From Plantibacter sp. PA-3-X8 (lineage in GTDB: Bacteria > Actinomycetota > Actinomycetes > Actinomycetales > Microbacteriaceae), in NCBI RefSeq assembly GCF_003856975.1, contig NZ_CP033107.1:1798001-1862000 (forward strand): a DNA stretch of 64,000 nucleotides, given 5' to 3'. Position numbers and translations under genes: made by a program. How positions within the stretch are numbered: the first letter of the stretch is position 1; each line of letters starts with the position of its first letter. Of this stretch, positions 26,654-35,529 are shown one piece after another. The notes under the pieces were generated by a model that worked only from the letters and a program-made list of their open reading frames with translations, was not told the origin of the DNA and did no database searches.

Positions 26654-27363
26654 GCGCGGAACGACGGAGCGCCAGGCTCGGCGTCGGGATCATCGGGAGT
26701 GGTCGCGTCGGCCCGGTCATCGGAGCGGCGCTCGGGGGAGCCGGACATGCGATCGTCGGCATCACCGCGGTGTCGGAGGAGAGCCTCGAACGGGCGAACG
26801 CCCTGTTGCCGGATGTGCCGGTGCTCGATCCGACCGAGGTGGTCGAGCGGAGCGAACTCGTCGTCATCGCCGTACCCGATGCGCAACTCGCGTCGTTGGT
26901 CGAAGGGCTCGCGGCGGTCGGTGCGTGGCAGCCGGGTCAGCTCGTCGCGCACACCTCGGCTCGGTTCGGGACGGCGGTGCTCGCTCCGGCAGCGCGCGCC
27001 GGTGCCATCCCGTTGGCGTTGCACCCCGCGATGGTGTTCACCGGGACGAGCCTCGACCTCGCCCGGCTCCACGAGACGTCGTTCGCCGTGACCGCACCGG
27101 CCCCCGTCCAACCGATCGGGCAGGCGCTCGTGGTCGAGATGGGTGCGGAGCCCGTGATCATCGCCGAGGCCGATCGTGCGGCCTACGCCGAAGCGGTGGA
27201 GACGGCCGCGAGCTTCTCCCGCGCGGTCGTGCAGCAGTCGACGGCTCTGCTCCAGGACATCGGCGTGGAGAACGCCGGCGGCTTCCTGTCGTCGCTCGTG
27301 CGGTCGTCGGTCGACGAGGCGCTGCGCGGGGCGACCACGCCCGACGTCGACGAGCTGCTCTAG
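26650..27363 (+). CDS. Rossmann-like / DUF2520 protein
   Basis: A 237-residue protein with an N-terminal NAD(P)-binding Rossmann fold (GIIGSGRVGPVIGAALGGAGH near residue 10; VVIAVPDAQLAS as the later strand) and a C-terminal DUF2520 helical domain (LHPAMVFTGTSLD onward). The family resembles ketopantoate and pyrroline-carboxylate reductases in fold; the substrate is unknown. In many actinobacteria it lies next to panC. Here it ends the ftsH-fol operon and no pantothenate gene follows. The GTG at 26650 overlaps the preceding stop (GTGA), which decides the start over an upstream ATG. Confidence 0.87.
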   Translation: MSAERRSARLGVGIIGSGRVGPVIGAALGGAGHAIVGITAVSEESLERANALLPDVPVLDPTEVVERSELVVIAVPDAQLASLVEGLAAVGAWQPGQLVAHTSARFGTAVLAPAARAGAIPLALHPAMVFTGTSLDLARLHETSFAVTAPAPVQPIGQALVVEMGAEPVIIAEADRAAYAEAVETAASFSRAVVQQSTALLQDIGVENAGGFLSSLVRSSVDEALRGATTPDVDELL

Positions 27364-27379
27364 CCGGGTGGACGGACTG

Positions 27380-27413
27380 CCGCCCGCCCACCCGAGTCCG
27401 GGCAGGCGGGCGG
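27380..27413. terminator. Hairpin between convergent DUF2520 and DoxX genes
   Basis: CCGCCCGCC (27380-27388) pairs with GGCGGGCGG (27405-27413) around a 16-nt loop. It separates convergent genes and is the likely terminator of the nine-gene ftsH-fol run; there is no T tract. Confidence 0.6.
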
Positions 27414-27420
27414 GCCCGTG

Positions 27421-27918
27421 TCAGCGGCTGCGGCGGCGACGGATCAGCGCGTCGATCGCGAATCGGCCCGGGCCGGCGAGGGTGAGCGCGAGCGACGCGA
27501 GCGCGAGCAGCATGACGTACTCGAAGCCACCGTCTGCGGCGTAGAACCCCGCCGGCAGGTGCACGAGCACCATCGCCACGGCCATCGTCACCGCCAGCAG
27601 GGCGCCCACGATGCGCGTGCCGAGGCCGACGATGAGCAGCAGGCCACCGACCACCTCGAGCCCGGCGACGACGACCGCCGCGATCTCCGGTGCCGGGATG
27701 CCCATGCCTCCGAAGCCGGAGGCGACGCCTGGAATGGAGTCGACGAGGAACTTCTGGAGGCCGTGGGCGATGAAGACCACACCGAGGGCCAGGCGCAGGA
27801 GGAGGAGACCGGCGTCGATCCCCGCCTGTCCGCGCGGCGCGGCGGGGGAGGCCGGTACCGGTGGGACGGTGGTGGCTTCACGGTGGTCGGTGTGCTGGTG
27901 GTCGGAGAGCGTCGTCAT
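27421..27918 (-). CDS. DoxX-family membrane protein
   Basis: A 165-residue membrane protein with four hydrophobic helices after a 30-residue soluble N-terminus. The DoxX pattern is visible as LLLRLALGVVFIAHGLQKF, a Gly-rich loop, then AGLEVVGGLLLIVGLGTR. DoxX proteins act in membrane redox or sulfur/thiol homeostasis; in mycobacteria a DoxX partners superoxide dismutase. No partner is seen here. The ATG at 27918 has AAAGG upstream; a longer frame to 28233 runs into the lysS promoter and is rejected. It interrupts the stretch between the folate operon and lysS and is on the opposite strand. Confidence 0.85.
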   Translation of the reverse strand: MTTLSDHQHTDHREATTVPPVPASPAAPRGQAGIDAGLLLLRLALGVVFIAHGLQKFLVDSIPGVASGFGGMGIPAPEIAAVVVAGLEVVGGLLLIVGLGTRIVGALLAVTMAVAMVLVHLPAGFYAADGGFEYVMLLALASLALTLAGPGRFAIDALIRRRRSR

Positions 27919-28099
27919 GACGAGCCTTTCGAGTTCGTTTCCGGCGTCGGTGCCCCCGATCGGGACTCCTGTCCTTCGAGCCAAGCACGGCCCGGGTACC
28001 CGGCCATGTCCTCCGAATGGTTGTTCGCAGACCCTTGTCAGGGCGTCGATAGCCGGTTCATAGGAAACCGGCCGTGCGCGCGGCCCGCACGGTCCCCGG

Positions 28100-28105
28100 T
28101 AAACT
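28100..28105 (+). promoter_or_regulatory. Putative -10 box of lysS
   Basis: TAAACT 30 nt upstream of the lysS ATG predicts a transcript start near 28112 and a 5' UTR of about 24 nt containing GAGGAG. Confidence 0.5.
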
Positions 28106-28135
28106 CCAGTGACCGCACGAGGAGAATCCCACCGC

Positions 28136-29656
<1,521 letters not shown>

Positions 29657-29697
29657 CGGCCACCCGGCAGCACGACCACCGACAGTCAGGCGCGACG

Positions 29698-29844
29698 ATG
29701 AGCATGATGGACCCCGGCGACCACCAGGACCCGAAGAAACAGGGGCCGACGACGGCGCGCATCACCATCTGGATCGTGGTCGGCGGGATCGGCCTGTACC
29801 TCGTCGTCAGCGGCTTGTGGGGTGCCCTCGCCGGAGGCTCCTGA
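29698..29844 (+). CDS. Small single-pass membrane protein, 48 aa
   Basis: A 48-residue protein with a polar N-terminus (MSMMDPGDHQDPKKQG) and one transmembrane helix (about residues 22-44). The gene follows lysS by 41 nt. An ATG three codons later is possible. No family is recognised. Its composition and position directly downstream of lysS suggest a real short gene, but no strong ribosome site is visible. Confidence 0.55.
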   Translation: MSMMDPGDHQDPKKQGPTTARITIWIVVGGIGLYLVVSGLWGALAGGS

Positions 29845-29890
29845 GTTGGCTGCGCGCCCGTTCGGGATAGCGCCACCACGTCGTTGAGCG

Positions 29891-29940
29891 AACCCTCCGG
29901 TCCCTGAGCGAACCCTCCGGTCCCTGAGCCTGTCGAAGGG
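29891..29940. repeat. Tandem partial and one full extragenic repeat
   Basis: Two 20-bp direct copies, AACCCTCCGGTCCCTGAGCG at 29891 and a version ending GAGCC at 29911, differ by one base. The second runs into a complete reverse-orientation repeat, CCCTGAGCCTGTCGAAGGG (29922-29940). It belongs to the family around the DUF222 gene and ends only 3 bp before the -10 box of the next gene. Confidence 0.85.
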
Positions 29941-29955
29941 CGGTACGATTGACGA

Positions 29956-30153
29956 GTGATCGAAGACTACTGGCTCAATGCGCTCTGGTCGCTGCTGCCC
30001 ACCGTGGTCGTCGGCATCATCTTCTGGGTCGTCATGCGCGCCATCCTGCGGTCCGACCGCAACGAGCGCAAGGCGTACGCGCAGGTCGAGGCGGAGCAGC
30101 GCGCGAAGCTCGGTCTCCCGCCGGTCGAGCCCTCCGCCCCTCGCGAGGTCTGA
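29956..30153 (+). CDS. Small membrane protein, 65 aa
   Basis: A 65-residue protein with one transmembrane helix (about 12-28) and a charged helical cytoplasmic tail (RSDRNERKAYAQVEAEQRAK). It resembles small lysyl-tRNA synthetase-neighbour membrane proteins of Microbacteriaceae, but I cannot give a family name. The GTG at 29956 is supported by TACGAT (29944-29949) ending exactly 6 nt before it. It is probably inner-membrane. The gene is followed by the cls-type gene in the same direction. Confidence 0.7.
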   Translation: MIEDYWLNALWSLLPTVVVGIIFWVVMRAILRSDRNERKAYAQVEAEQRAKLGLPPVEPSAPREV

Positions 30154-30204
30154 CCCGCCCGTATCACGTGGCGATGTCGCCCCACAGCTGTCCGGCATGG
30201 TCAG

Positions 30205-30210
30205 TAGGCT
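30205..30210 (+). promoter_or_regulatory. Putative -10 box of the cardiolipin synthase gene
   Basis: TAGGCT would start transcription near 30217, about 15 nt before the first possible start codon. The same hexamer serves as the -10 at several other genes here. Confidence 0.5.
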
Positions 30211-30231
30211 GGAGCCTCGGCAGCTGAGCGG

Positions 30232-31701
30232 ATGGGCGACATGACGATCGAGTTCTCCTGGAACTGGCTGGGCATCACGGCCCTCGTCCTGGACTTCATC
30301 ATCCGTGTCATCGCGGTGATCGTCGTCCCGCGCAACCGGCGCCCGACCGCGGGGATGGCCTGGCTGCTCGCGATCTTCCTCATCCCGTACATCGGTGTCC
30401 TCGCCTTCCTCCTCATCGGCAACCCGAAACTCCCACGGGTGCGCCGGCGGAAGCAGTACGACATCAACGTCTACATCCGCCAGACGACCCGCGACCTCGT
30501 CAAGGCGAACCTGACGTCGAACGCCCCGGCCTGGTTCCGGTCGGTCGTGACGCTCAATCGCAACCTCGGGTCGATGCCGCTGCAGGGCGGGAACACCGCG
30601 AGTCTCATCGGTGACTACGAGGCCTCGCTCCATGCCATGGCCGACGAGGTCGACCGTGCCGAGCAGTTCGTGCACGTCGAGTTCTACATCCTGACCTGCG
30701 ACCGCACCACGAAGCCGTTCTTCGACGCGCTCGAGCGCGCGGTGGCCCGCGGCGTCACGGTCCGGGTGCTGCTCGACCACTTCGCGAGCTGGCGGACCCC
30801 CGACTACAAGCACACGCTGAAACGCCTCACCGCGATGGGTGCCCAGTGGGCGCTCATGCTGCCGCTCCAACCGTTCAAGGGCAAGTTCCAACGTCCCGAC
30901 CTCCGGAACCACCGCAAGATGGTGATCGTCGACGGCGCGGTCGCGTTCATGGGCTCGCAGAACATGATCGACCGGAGCTACAACAAGCCGGGCAACATCA
31001 AGCGGGGTCTCCAGTGGCAGGAGCTCATGACGCGGGTGGAGGGCCCCGGGGTCGCGGGGATCAACACGATCTTCCTGAGCGATTGGTACAGCGAGACGGG
31101 CGACGTCCTGTCTCATGAGGTCGGTCTGCTCGAGGCCCGACCGGTGGGCGACCTCGAGCTGCAGGTCGTGCCGAGCGGGCCGGGGTTCGACGGCGACAAC
31201 AACCTCAAGCTGTTCCTCACGCTCATCTACGCGGCGCAGCGGCGCATCGTCATCACGAGTCCGTACTTCGTGCCCGACGAGTCGTTGCTCGCAGCGGTCA
31301 CGACGGCGGTCCAGCGTGGTGTGCCGGTCGACCTGTTCGTCTCGGAGATCGGCGACCAGGCGATGGTCTGGCACGCGCAGCGCTCCTACTACGAGGCGCT
31401 CCTGCGAGCCGGCGTGCGGATCTTCCAGTACCCGGCGCCGTACATCCTCCACGCGAAGCACTTCACGATCGACGACGACGTCGCCGTGATCGGGTCGAGC
31501 AACATGGACATGCGTTCCTTCGGTCTCAACCTGGAGGTCTCGCTCATGGTCCGCGGGCGCGAGTTCGTTCAGGAGATGCGCGGCGTCGAGGACGGGTACC
31601 GGGAGATCAGCAAGGAACTGACGCTCGCGGAATGGTTGAAGCAGCCCCTCCGGTCGACGGTGCTCGACAACCTCGCCAGATTGACGTCCGCGCTGCAGTA
31701 A
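30232..31701 (+). CDS. cls: Cardiolipin synthase-type phospholipase D protein
   Basis: A 489-residue bacterial Cls-type enzyme. Two N-terminal transmembrane helices (about 10-27 and 40-60) precede two PLD domains, each with an HKD motif: HRKMVIVDGAVAFMGSQN and HAKHFTIDDDVAVIGSSN. It would condense two phosphatidylglycerols (or PG with another lipid) into cardiolipin plus glycerol at the membrane. Actinobacteria often use a CDP-alcohol-type enzyme instead, so a role with other substrates is possible. The start may be the ATG at 30232 or the one at 30241. The stop lies directly at the edge of the AT-rich region upstream of the surface-protein gene. Confidence 0.9.
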   Translation: MGDMTIEFSWNWLGITALVLDFIIRVIAVIVVPRNRRPTAGMAWLLAIFLIPYIGVLAFLLIGNPKLPRVRRRKQYDINVYIRQTTRDLVKANLTSNAPAWFRSVVTLNRNLGSMPLQGGNTASLIGDYEASLHAMADEVDRAEQFVHVEFYILTCDRTTKPFFDALERAVARGVTVRVLLDHFASWRTPDYKHTLKRLTAMGAQWALMLPLQPFKGKFQRPDLRNHRKMVIVDGAVAFMGSQNMIDRSYNKPGNIKRGLQWQELMTRVEGPGVAGINTIFLSDWYSETGDVLSHEVGLLEARPVGDLELQVVPSGPGFDGDNNLKLFLTLIYAAQRRIVITSPYFVPDESLLAAVTTAVQRGVPVDLFVSEIGDQAMVWHAQRSYYEALLRAGVRIFQYPAPYILHAKHFTIDDDVAVIGSSNMDMRSFGLNLEVSLMVRGREFVQEMRGVEDGYREISKELTLAEWLKQPLRSTVLDNLARLTSALQ

Positions 31702-31742
31702 CTGATATGTGTTGTTTTCAACAGATATATCTGTCTGATATT
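31702..31742 (+). promoter_or_regulatory. AT-rich control region of surface protein 1, with 14-bp palindrome
   Basis: This AT-rich stretch contrasts with the surrounding GC-rich DNA. It contains CTGATATGTG (31702-31711), the perfect palindrome ACAGATATATCTGT (31721-31734) and GATATT (31737-31742) as a possible -10. CTGATATGTG recurs as its exact reverse complement upstream of the paralogous gene. The palindrome would lie between -35 and -10, a position suited to a repressor; that is inference. Confidence 0.6.
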
Positions 31743-31776
31743 CTCGCAGGGTTCACCCCCTCGAGAAAGCGACTCC

Positions 31777-34700
31777 ATGTCACTTCTGTTCTCCCCGCCA
31801 CGCGCACTCGCGGCCTGCACCGCCGTTGCGGCAGCAGCGGTGATCGGCTTCGGCGCGATCGTGCCTGCGTCGGCCGCGACCGATCCGCCGACGACCGACG
31901 ACACCTCGTCGGCGTCTCCCGAGGCGCCGACGGCGCCCGACCAGGCGCCCGCAGCTCCGACGGCGGTGACGCCTGACGCCGGTCCACTGACGCTGTTGAC
32001 CAAGCTGCAGCGCACGGTCACGGGTACGGCTCCCTTCGACGACGATGCAGGGCCCGGTCGCGACATCAGCGGCGAGGATCTCATCGTCCGCTCGCACGAC
32101 ACGGTGTCCTATCGCATCGAGGTCCAGGTGAACGGCACGGCCCAGGACGGTGTCGTGACGATCCGTCAGGAGCTCCCCGGCGGCATGACGTGGCCTGCCG
32201 TCGGGTCCCTACCCGGCTACTGCGGCGACGGTTCGGTCGTGAGCGATGATGCGCGCACCGTCGACTGCGTCGTGCACGACGTCGCGCCGAACTCTGTGTC
32301 GACCTACGACCTGATCGCCTCCGCCAGCACGGCACGGCCCGACGGAACCGTCCTGCCGGCTCCGGCGGACGCCATCCAGGTGTCGGCCGCCGACGCGACG
32401 AGTGGGCGGGCCGCGTCTTCGACGGTGACGCCGGACGACCTCGTCATGAGTACGGGTCCCCGCCTCAATCTCGGCGTCAAGCGGCACACCACCGACCAGG
32501 TCGCGGTCAACGCGGAGGGGGTCAGGGGGTACCGCGTGTACTTCGACACGTTCCTCGACCTCGCCGACTACAACGCAGCGGGCGGACTCGGCGCACGGGG
32601 CCAGTCGGCCATCGTCGGCGACGTGACGTTCGACATCGACCTGTCCGACTTCAGCGACCACGCCGAAGCCGTCGATCTGGCCGGGCAGCGGTGCGCGCTG
32701 AACCCCTACGACGGCAGTGCGTTCCCCTGGAGCGCCGGCGGTGCGGAGAACAGCGTCACCGACTCGGGCACCTGGACGTGCACGCCCGATGCGGCGAATC
32801 CCCAGCTGATCCACGTGGTCGTCTCGGGTGCCGACCTCAGCGCGGATCACATCCCGACGAAGACCGCGGCCGGTGCCAACATCACCACTCGGGGCTACGT
32901 CGCGATCGGCAAGTTCGCGGTCTTCGTGCCGCACACCGACGTCCCGTCCGACGGGAGTATCGACTCGCTCGTCACCCTGCGCGACCTCGTGGCGTTCGGT
33001 GAGAACGCAGCCGGTGAGCCCATCGCGAACCGTGCGGAGCCGCTGACCGACAACACCGTGACGACGCGCCTCACCCGACGCGTGGGTGCGGGCCACAGCA
33101 CGCGGTATCTCGACAGTGCGTCCAACCTCACCAAGGTCCCCGGCCAGAGCACGGTCGGTTCCGGAGACGGCCCGGTGACCAGCGGGCAGACCTTCGTCGC
33201 ACACACGGCCGTCATCAACTCCTCGGTCGAGGCGCCGATGACGGGCGCGATCGTGTGCCAGGTCTTCGACCCCAAGACCCAGTTCGTCGCGACCGCGGGT
33301 GCCAGCGCTCCTCCGGTCACCGTCCGGGCGAGCGGGGCTGCCGACGGGTTCAACCCGAGTCAGGTCATCGTCGAGTACGGCACGACGCCGGTCGTCGACG
33401 CCACCGCCGACGACGAGACCCGCTGGAGCGGCCTCGACGCCGCGACCTGCGACGATTCAGACGACACCTGGACCGCGAACTGGCAGTCGCTCGATCTCGA
33501 GGACGTCACGCGGGTGCGCTACCGTCCCGTCGGCGGCGAGTTGTCTGCGGGAGCGCAGTTCAACGGGTCGCTCACGCTGCAGCTCCGCGATGGTCTGCCG
33601 GTCGGCGAGGCCACCATGGAGACCTACTCCGTGAAGTCGACCTCGATGTACAGCGACGACGCCGATGCGCCGACCCATTGGATCGAGGACGCCTGGTACC
33701 ACGGGAAGTACAATCCGGTGCAGTCGACGAACAAGGACTTCCCCCGTGGAGACCGCCTCCTCGTCTCGGAGGGGTCCGTCGCCATCGCCAAGCGCGCGAT
33801 CGCGCCCGCCGTCGATGCGGGATCGCCGGCGCACGTCGCCTCAGGAGAGCGCGTGCAGTTCGAACTGACCCCGCAGATCGCCAGCAAGTCCGGTCTCGCC
33901 GACGCCGCGCGCGACGTCGTCGTGGTCGACCGACTCCCGAAGGGGCTCGCCTTCGACCCTGCAGACGTCTCGTCCGCTCCGGACTCGGTGGTGACCGCGG
34001 AGGACGGCACGACCGAGCTCACCTGGTCGTTCGAGCGGATCGACCGCGGGAGCGAGCCCGTCATCACCTACTGGGCCAAGACCGACTCGACGATCGTCGG
34101 CGACCTCGTCAACCAGGTCATCGTCTCGAGCTCCGACGATCCGTCGTCCCTCGAGGAGATCCCGGCCTCCCCGACGATCTCCGACGCGCACTACTCTCGT
34201 CAGACGGTCTCGCTCAGTGCTCCCGGCGGGCTGCGCATCGAGAAGTCGGTGGCACAGCAGGTGGTCGAGTCCGGCGACGACCTCGATTACACGGTCGCGT
34301 TCGCGAACATGAACGCCGACACCCCGCAGCAGGGCGCCTCGTCGATCGACGTGCTGCCCTACGCCGGTGATGCACGCTCGTCGTCCGTCGAGGGCGTGCT
34401 GGCAGCAGCGGTCGAGGCACCGTCCGGCGTCACGGTCCGGTACACGGACGCCGATCCGGCGGCCGTCGCCGCGGCATCCGTCGTCGACGGCAGTGCCGGA
34501 TACGGTGAGCTCCCGGCCGGTTCGGCCTGGTGCACCGCGTCCGAGCTCGGCGCCGAGGGTTGTGCCACGTCCTTCGCCGACGTCACCGCGATCCGGATGG
34601 ACGTCGATTCGCTCGCGGCCCTGGAGCGCGTCGAGGTCCGGTACACCCTCGTCTCACAGGGTGCGCCGAGCGGTGCCACCTTCTCGAACGACGCGACCGT

Positions 34701-35355
34701 CCGCTCGGCGACCCAGACCCTGGGGGCCCGGTCGCCGCTCGTGAGCACCCGCGTGGTGTCCTCGTCGATCGGTCAGCGTCTGTGGTGGGACACGAACGAG
34801 GACGGTCTCGACAACGACGGCCCGGAGGGGGCGCCCGGTGAGGGCGTCGCCGACGTGCCCATGCACCTGTCCGGAGTCGACAAGTTCGGTGAAGTCGTCG
34901 AGGCCGAGACGGTGACCGACTCGACCGGCTCATACCGGTTCTCGGGTCTGGTGTCCGGTGAATACGCGATCGTCGTGGACGTCCCGGTGAACGCGGGTGT
35001 GACCACCTTCCGCGTCGGCGACGACGACCTGCTGAACTCCGCCGTGGACACCGCTGCGGGCGTGATGGAGGACATCACGATCATCGATCCCTCACCCACC
35101 GGTGCGGACGGTGAGGACCTGACCTGGAACGGTGGGCTGGTCGTCGGAGCCGAGCCCCCGGTTGCGCCCGTGGATCCGCCCGGCATTCCGAAGGTCGACG
35201 AAGCTGCTGCGAAAGCAAACCGCGGCGGCCTTGCCGACACCGGCACGGCCTGGGTGTTCGCGGGGTCCGTGACGGCCGCGCTGCTCCTGGCGATCGGAGC
35301 CGGTCTCGTCCTCGCCCGCCGTCGTCGGATGGAGCCTGAGACGACGGCCGAGTGA
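31777..35355 (+). CDS. Large sortase-anchored surface protein 1 (DUF11-like, SdrD B-like, LADTG)
   Basis: A 1192-residue secreted protein. The signal peptide ends near PASAA (about residue 35). A Thr/Pro/Ala linker follows, then a domain starting LTLLTKLQRTVTGTAPF, a long middle region (about 225-680), and two DUF11-like conserved repeat domains with KRAIAPAVDAGSPAHVASGE and IEKSVAQQVVESGDDLDY. Next comes an SdrD B-like domain (IGQRLWWDTNEDGLDNDG to about 1105). The C-terminus is a sorting signal: LADTG at 1152-1156, a transmembrane helix and RRRR. LAxTG is the motif of class E sortases of high-GC Gram-positives. GAGAAAG lies 7 nt before the ATG. Probably a cell-wall-linked adhesin or structural protein. 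Confidence 0.85.
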   Translation: MSLLFSPPRALAACTAVAAAAVIGFGAIVPASAATDPPTTDDTSSASPEAPTAPDQAPAAPTAVTPDAGPLTLLTKLQRTVTGTAPFDDDAGPGRDISGEDLIVRSHDTVSYRIEVQVNGTAQDGVVTIRQELPGGMTWPAVGSLPGYCGDGSVVSDDARTVDCVVHDVAPNSVSTYDLIASASTARPDGTVLPAPADAIQVSAADATSGRAASSTVTPDDLVMSTGPRLNLGVKRHTTDQVAVNAEGVRGYRVYFDTFLDLADYNAAGGLGARGQSAIVGDVTFDIDLSDFSDHAEAVDLAGQRCALNPYDGSAFPWSAGGAENSVTDSGTWTCTPDAANPQLIHVVVSGADLSADHIPTKTAAGANITTRGYVAIGKFAVFVPHTDVPSDGSIDSLVTLRDLVAFGENAAGEPIANRAEPLTDNTVTTRLTRRVGAGHSTRYLDSASNLTKVPGQSTVGSGDGPVTSGQTFVAHTAVINSSVEAPMTGAIVCQVFDPKTQFVATAGASAPPVTVRASGAADGFNPSQVIVEYGTTPVVDATADDETRWSGLDAATCDDSDDTWTANWQSLDLEDVTRVRYRPVGGELSAGAQFNGSLTLQLRDGLPVGEATMETYSVKSTSMYSDDADAPTHWIEDAWYHGKYNPVQSTNKDFPRGDRLLVSEGSVAIAKRAIAPAVDAGSPAHVASGERVQFELTPQIASKSGLADAARDVVVVDRLPKGLAFDPADVSSAPDSVVTAEDGTTELTWSFERIDRGSEPVITYWAKTDSTIVGDLVNQVIVSSSDDPSSLEEIPASPTISDAHYSRQTVSLSAPGGLRIEKSVAQQVVESGDDLDYTVAFANMNADTPQQGASSIDVLPYAGDARSSSVEGVLAAAVEAPSGVTVRYTDADPAAVAAASVVDGSAGYGELPAGSAWCTASELGAEGCATSFADVTAIRMDVDSLAALERVEVRYTLVSQGAPSGATFSNDATVRSATQTLGARSPLVSTRVVSSSIGQRLWWDTNEDGLDNDGPEGAPGEGVADVPMHLSGVDKFGEVVEAETVTDSTGSYRFSGLVSGEYAIVVDVPVNAGVTTFRVGDDDLLNSAVDTAAGVMEDITIIDPSPTGADGEDLTWNGGLVVGAEPPVAPVDPPGIPKVDEAAAKANRGGLADTGTAWVFAGSVTAALLLAIGAGLVLARRRRMEPETTAE

Positions 35356-35361
35356 TCCCAT

Positions 35362-35398
35362 CGAAGGGGGTCGACCGCATCGCGGTCGGCCCCCTTCG
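35362..35398 (+). terminator. Terminator of surface protein 1 gene
   Basis: A 17-bp stem (35362-35378 with 35382-35398, one G-T pair) with a 3-nt loop starts 6 nt after the stop codon. It probably separates transcription of the two paralogous genes. Confidence 0.75.
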
Positions 35399-35456
35399 TC
35401 GTGCTCCGGATGTCGCGCCCGTCCCCGACAGCCGTCCTGCATCGTAATGAAGGTCG

Positions 35457-35493
35457 AATATCTCACATATCAGTCGACCAATTTGTGTATTGT
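35457..35493 (+). promoter_or_regulatory. AT-rich control region of surface protein 2
   Basis: An AT-rich patch upstream of the second surface-protein gene containing AATATCTCACATATCAG. CACATATCAG (35464-35473) is the exact reverse complement of CTGATATGTG upstream of the first gene. TATTGT (35488-35493) is a possible -10. Shared elements suggest joint regulation; the factor is unknown. Confidence 0.55.
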
Positions 35494-35529
35494 GTGACGG
35501 CCCCCTCTCCTCCAGAAGGTCGGACCCAC

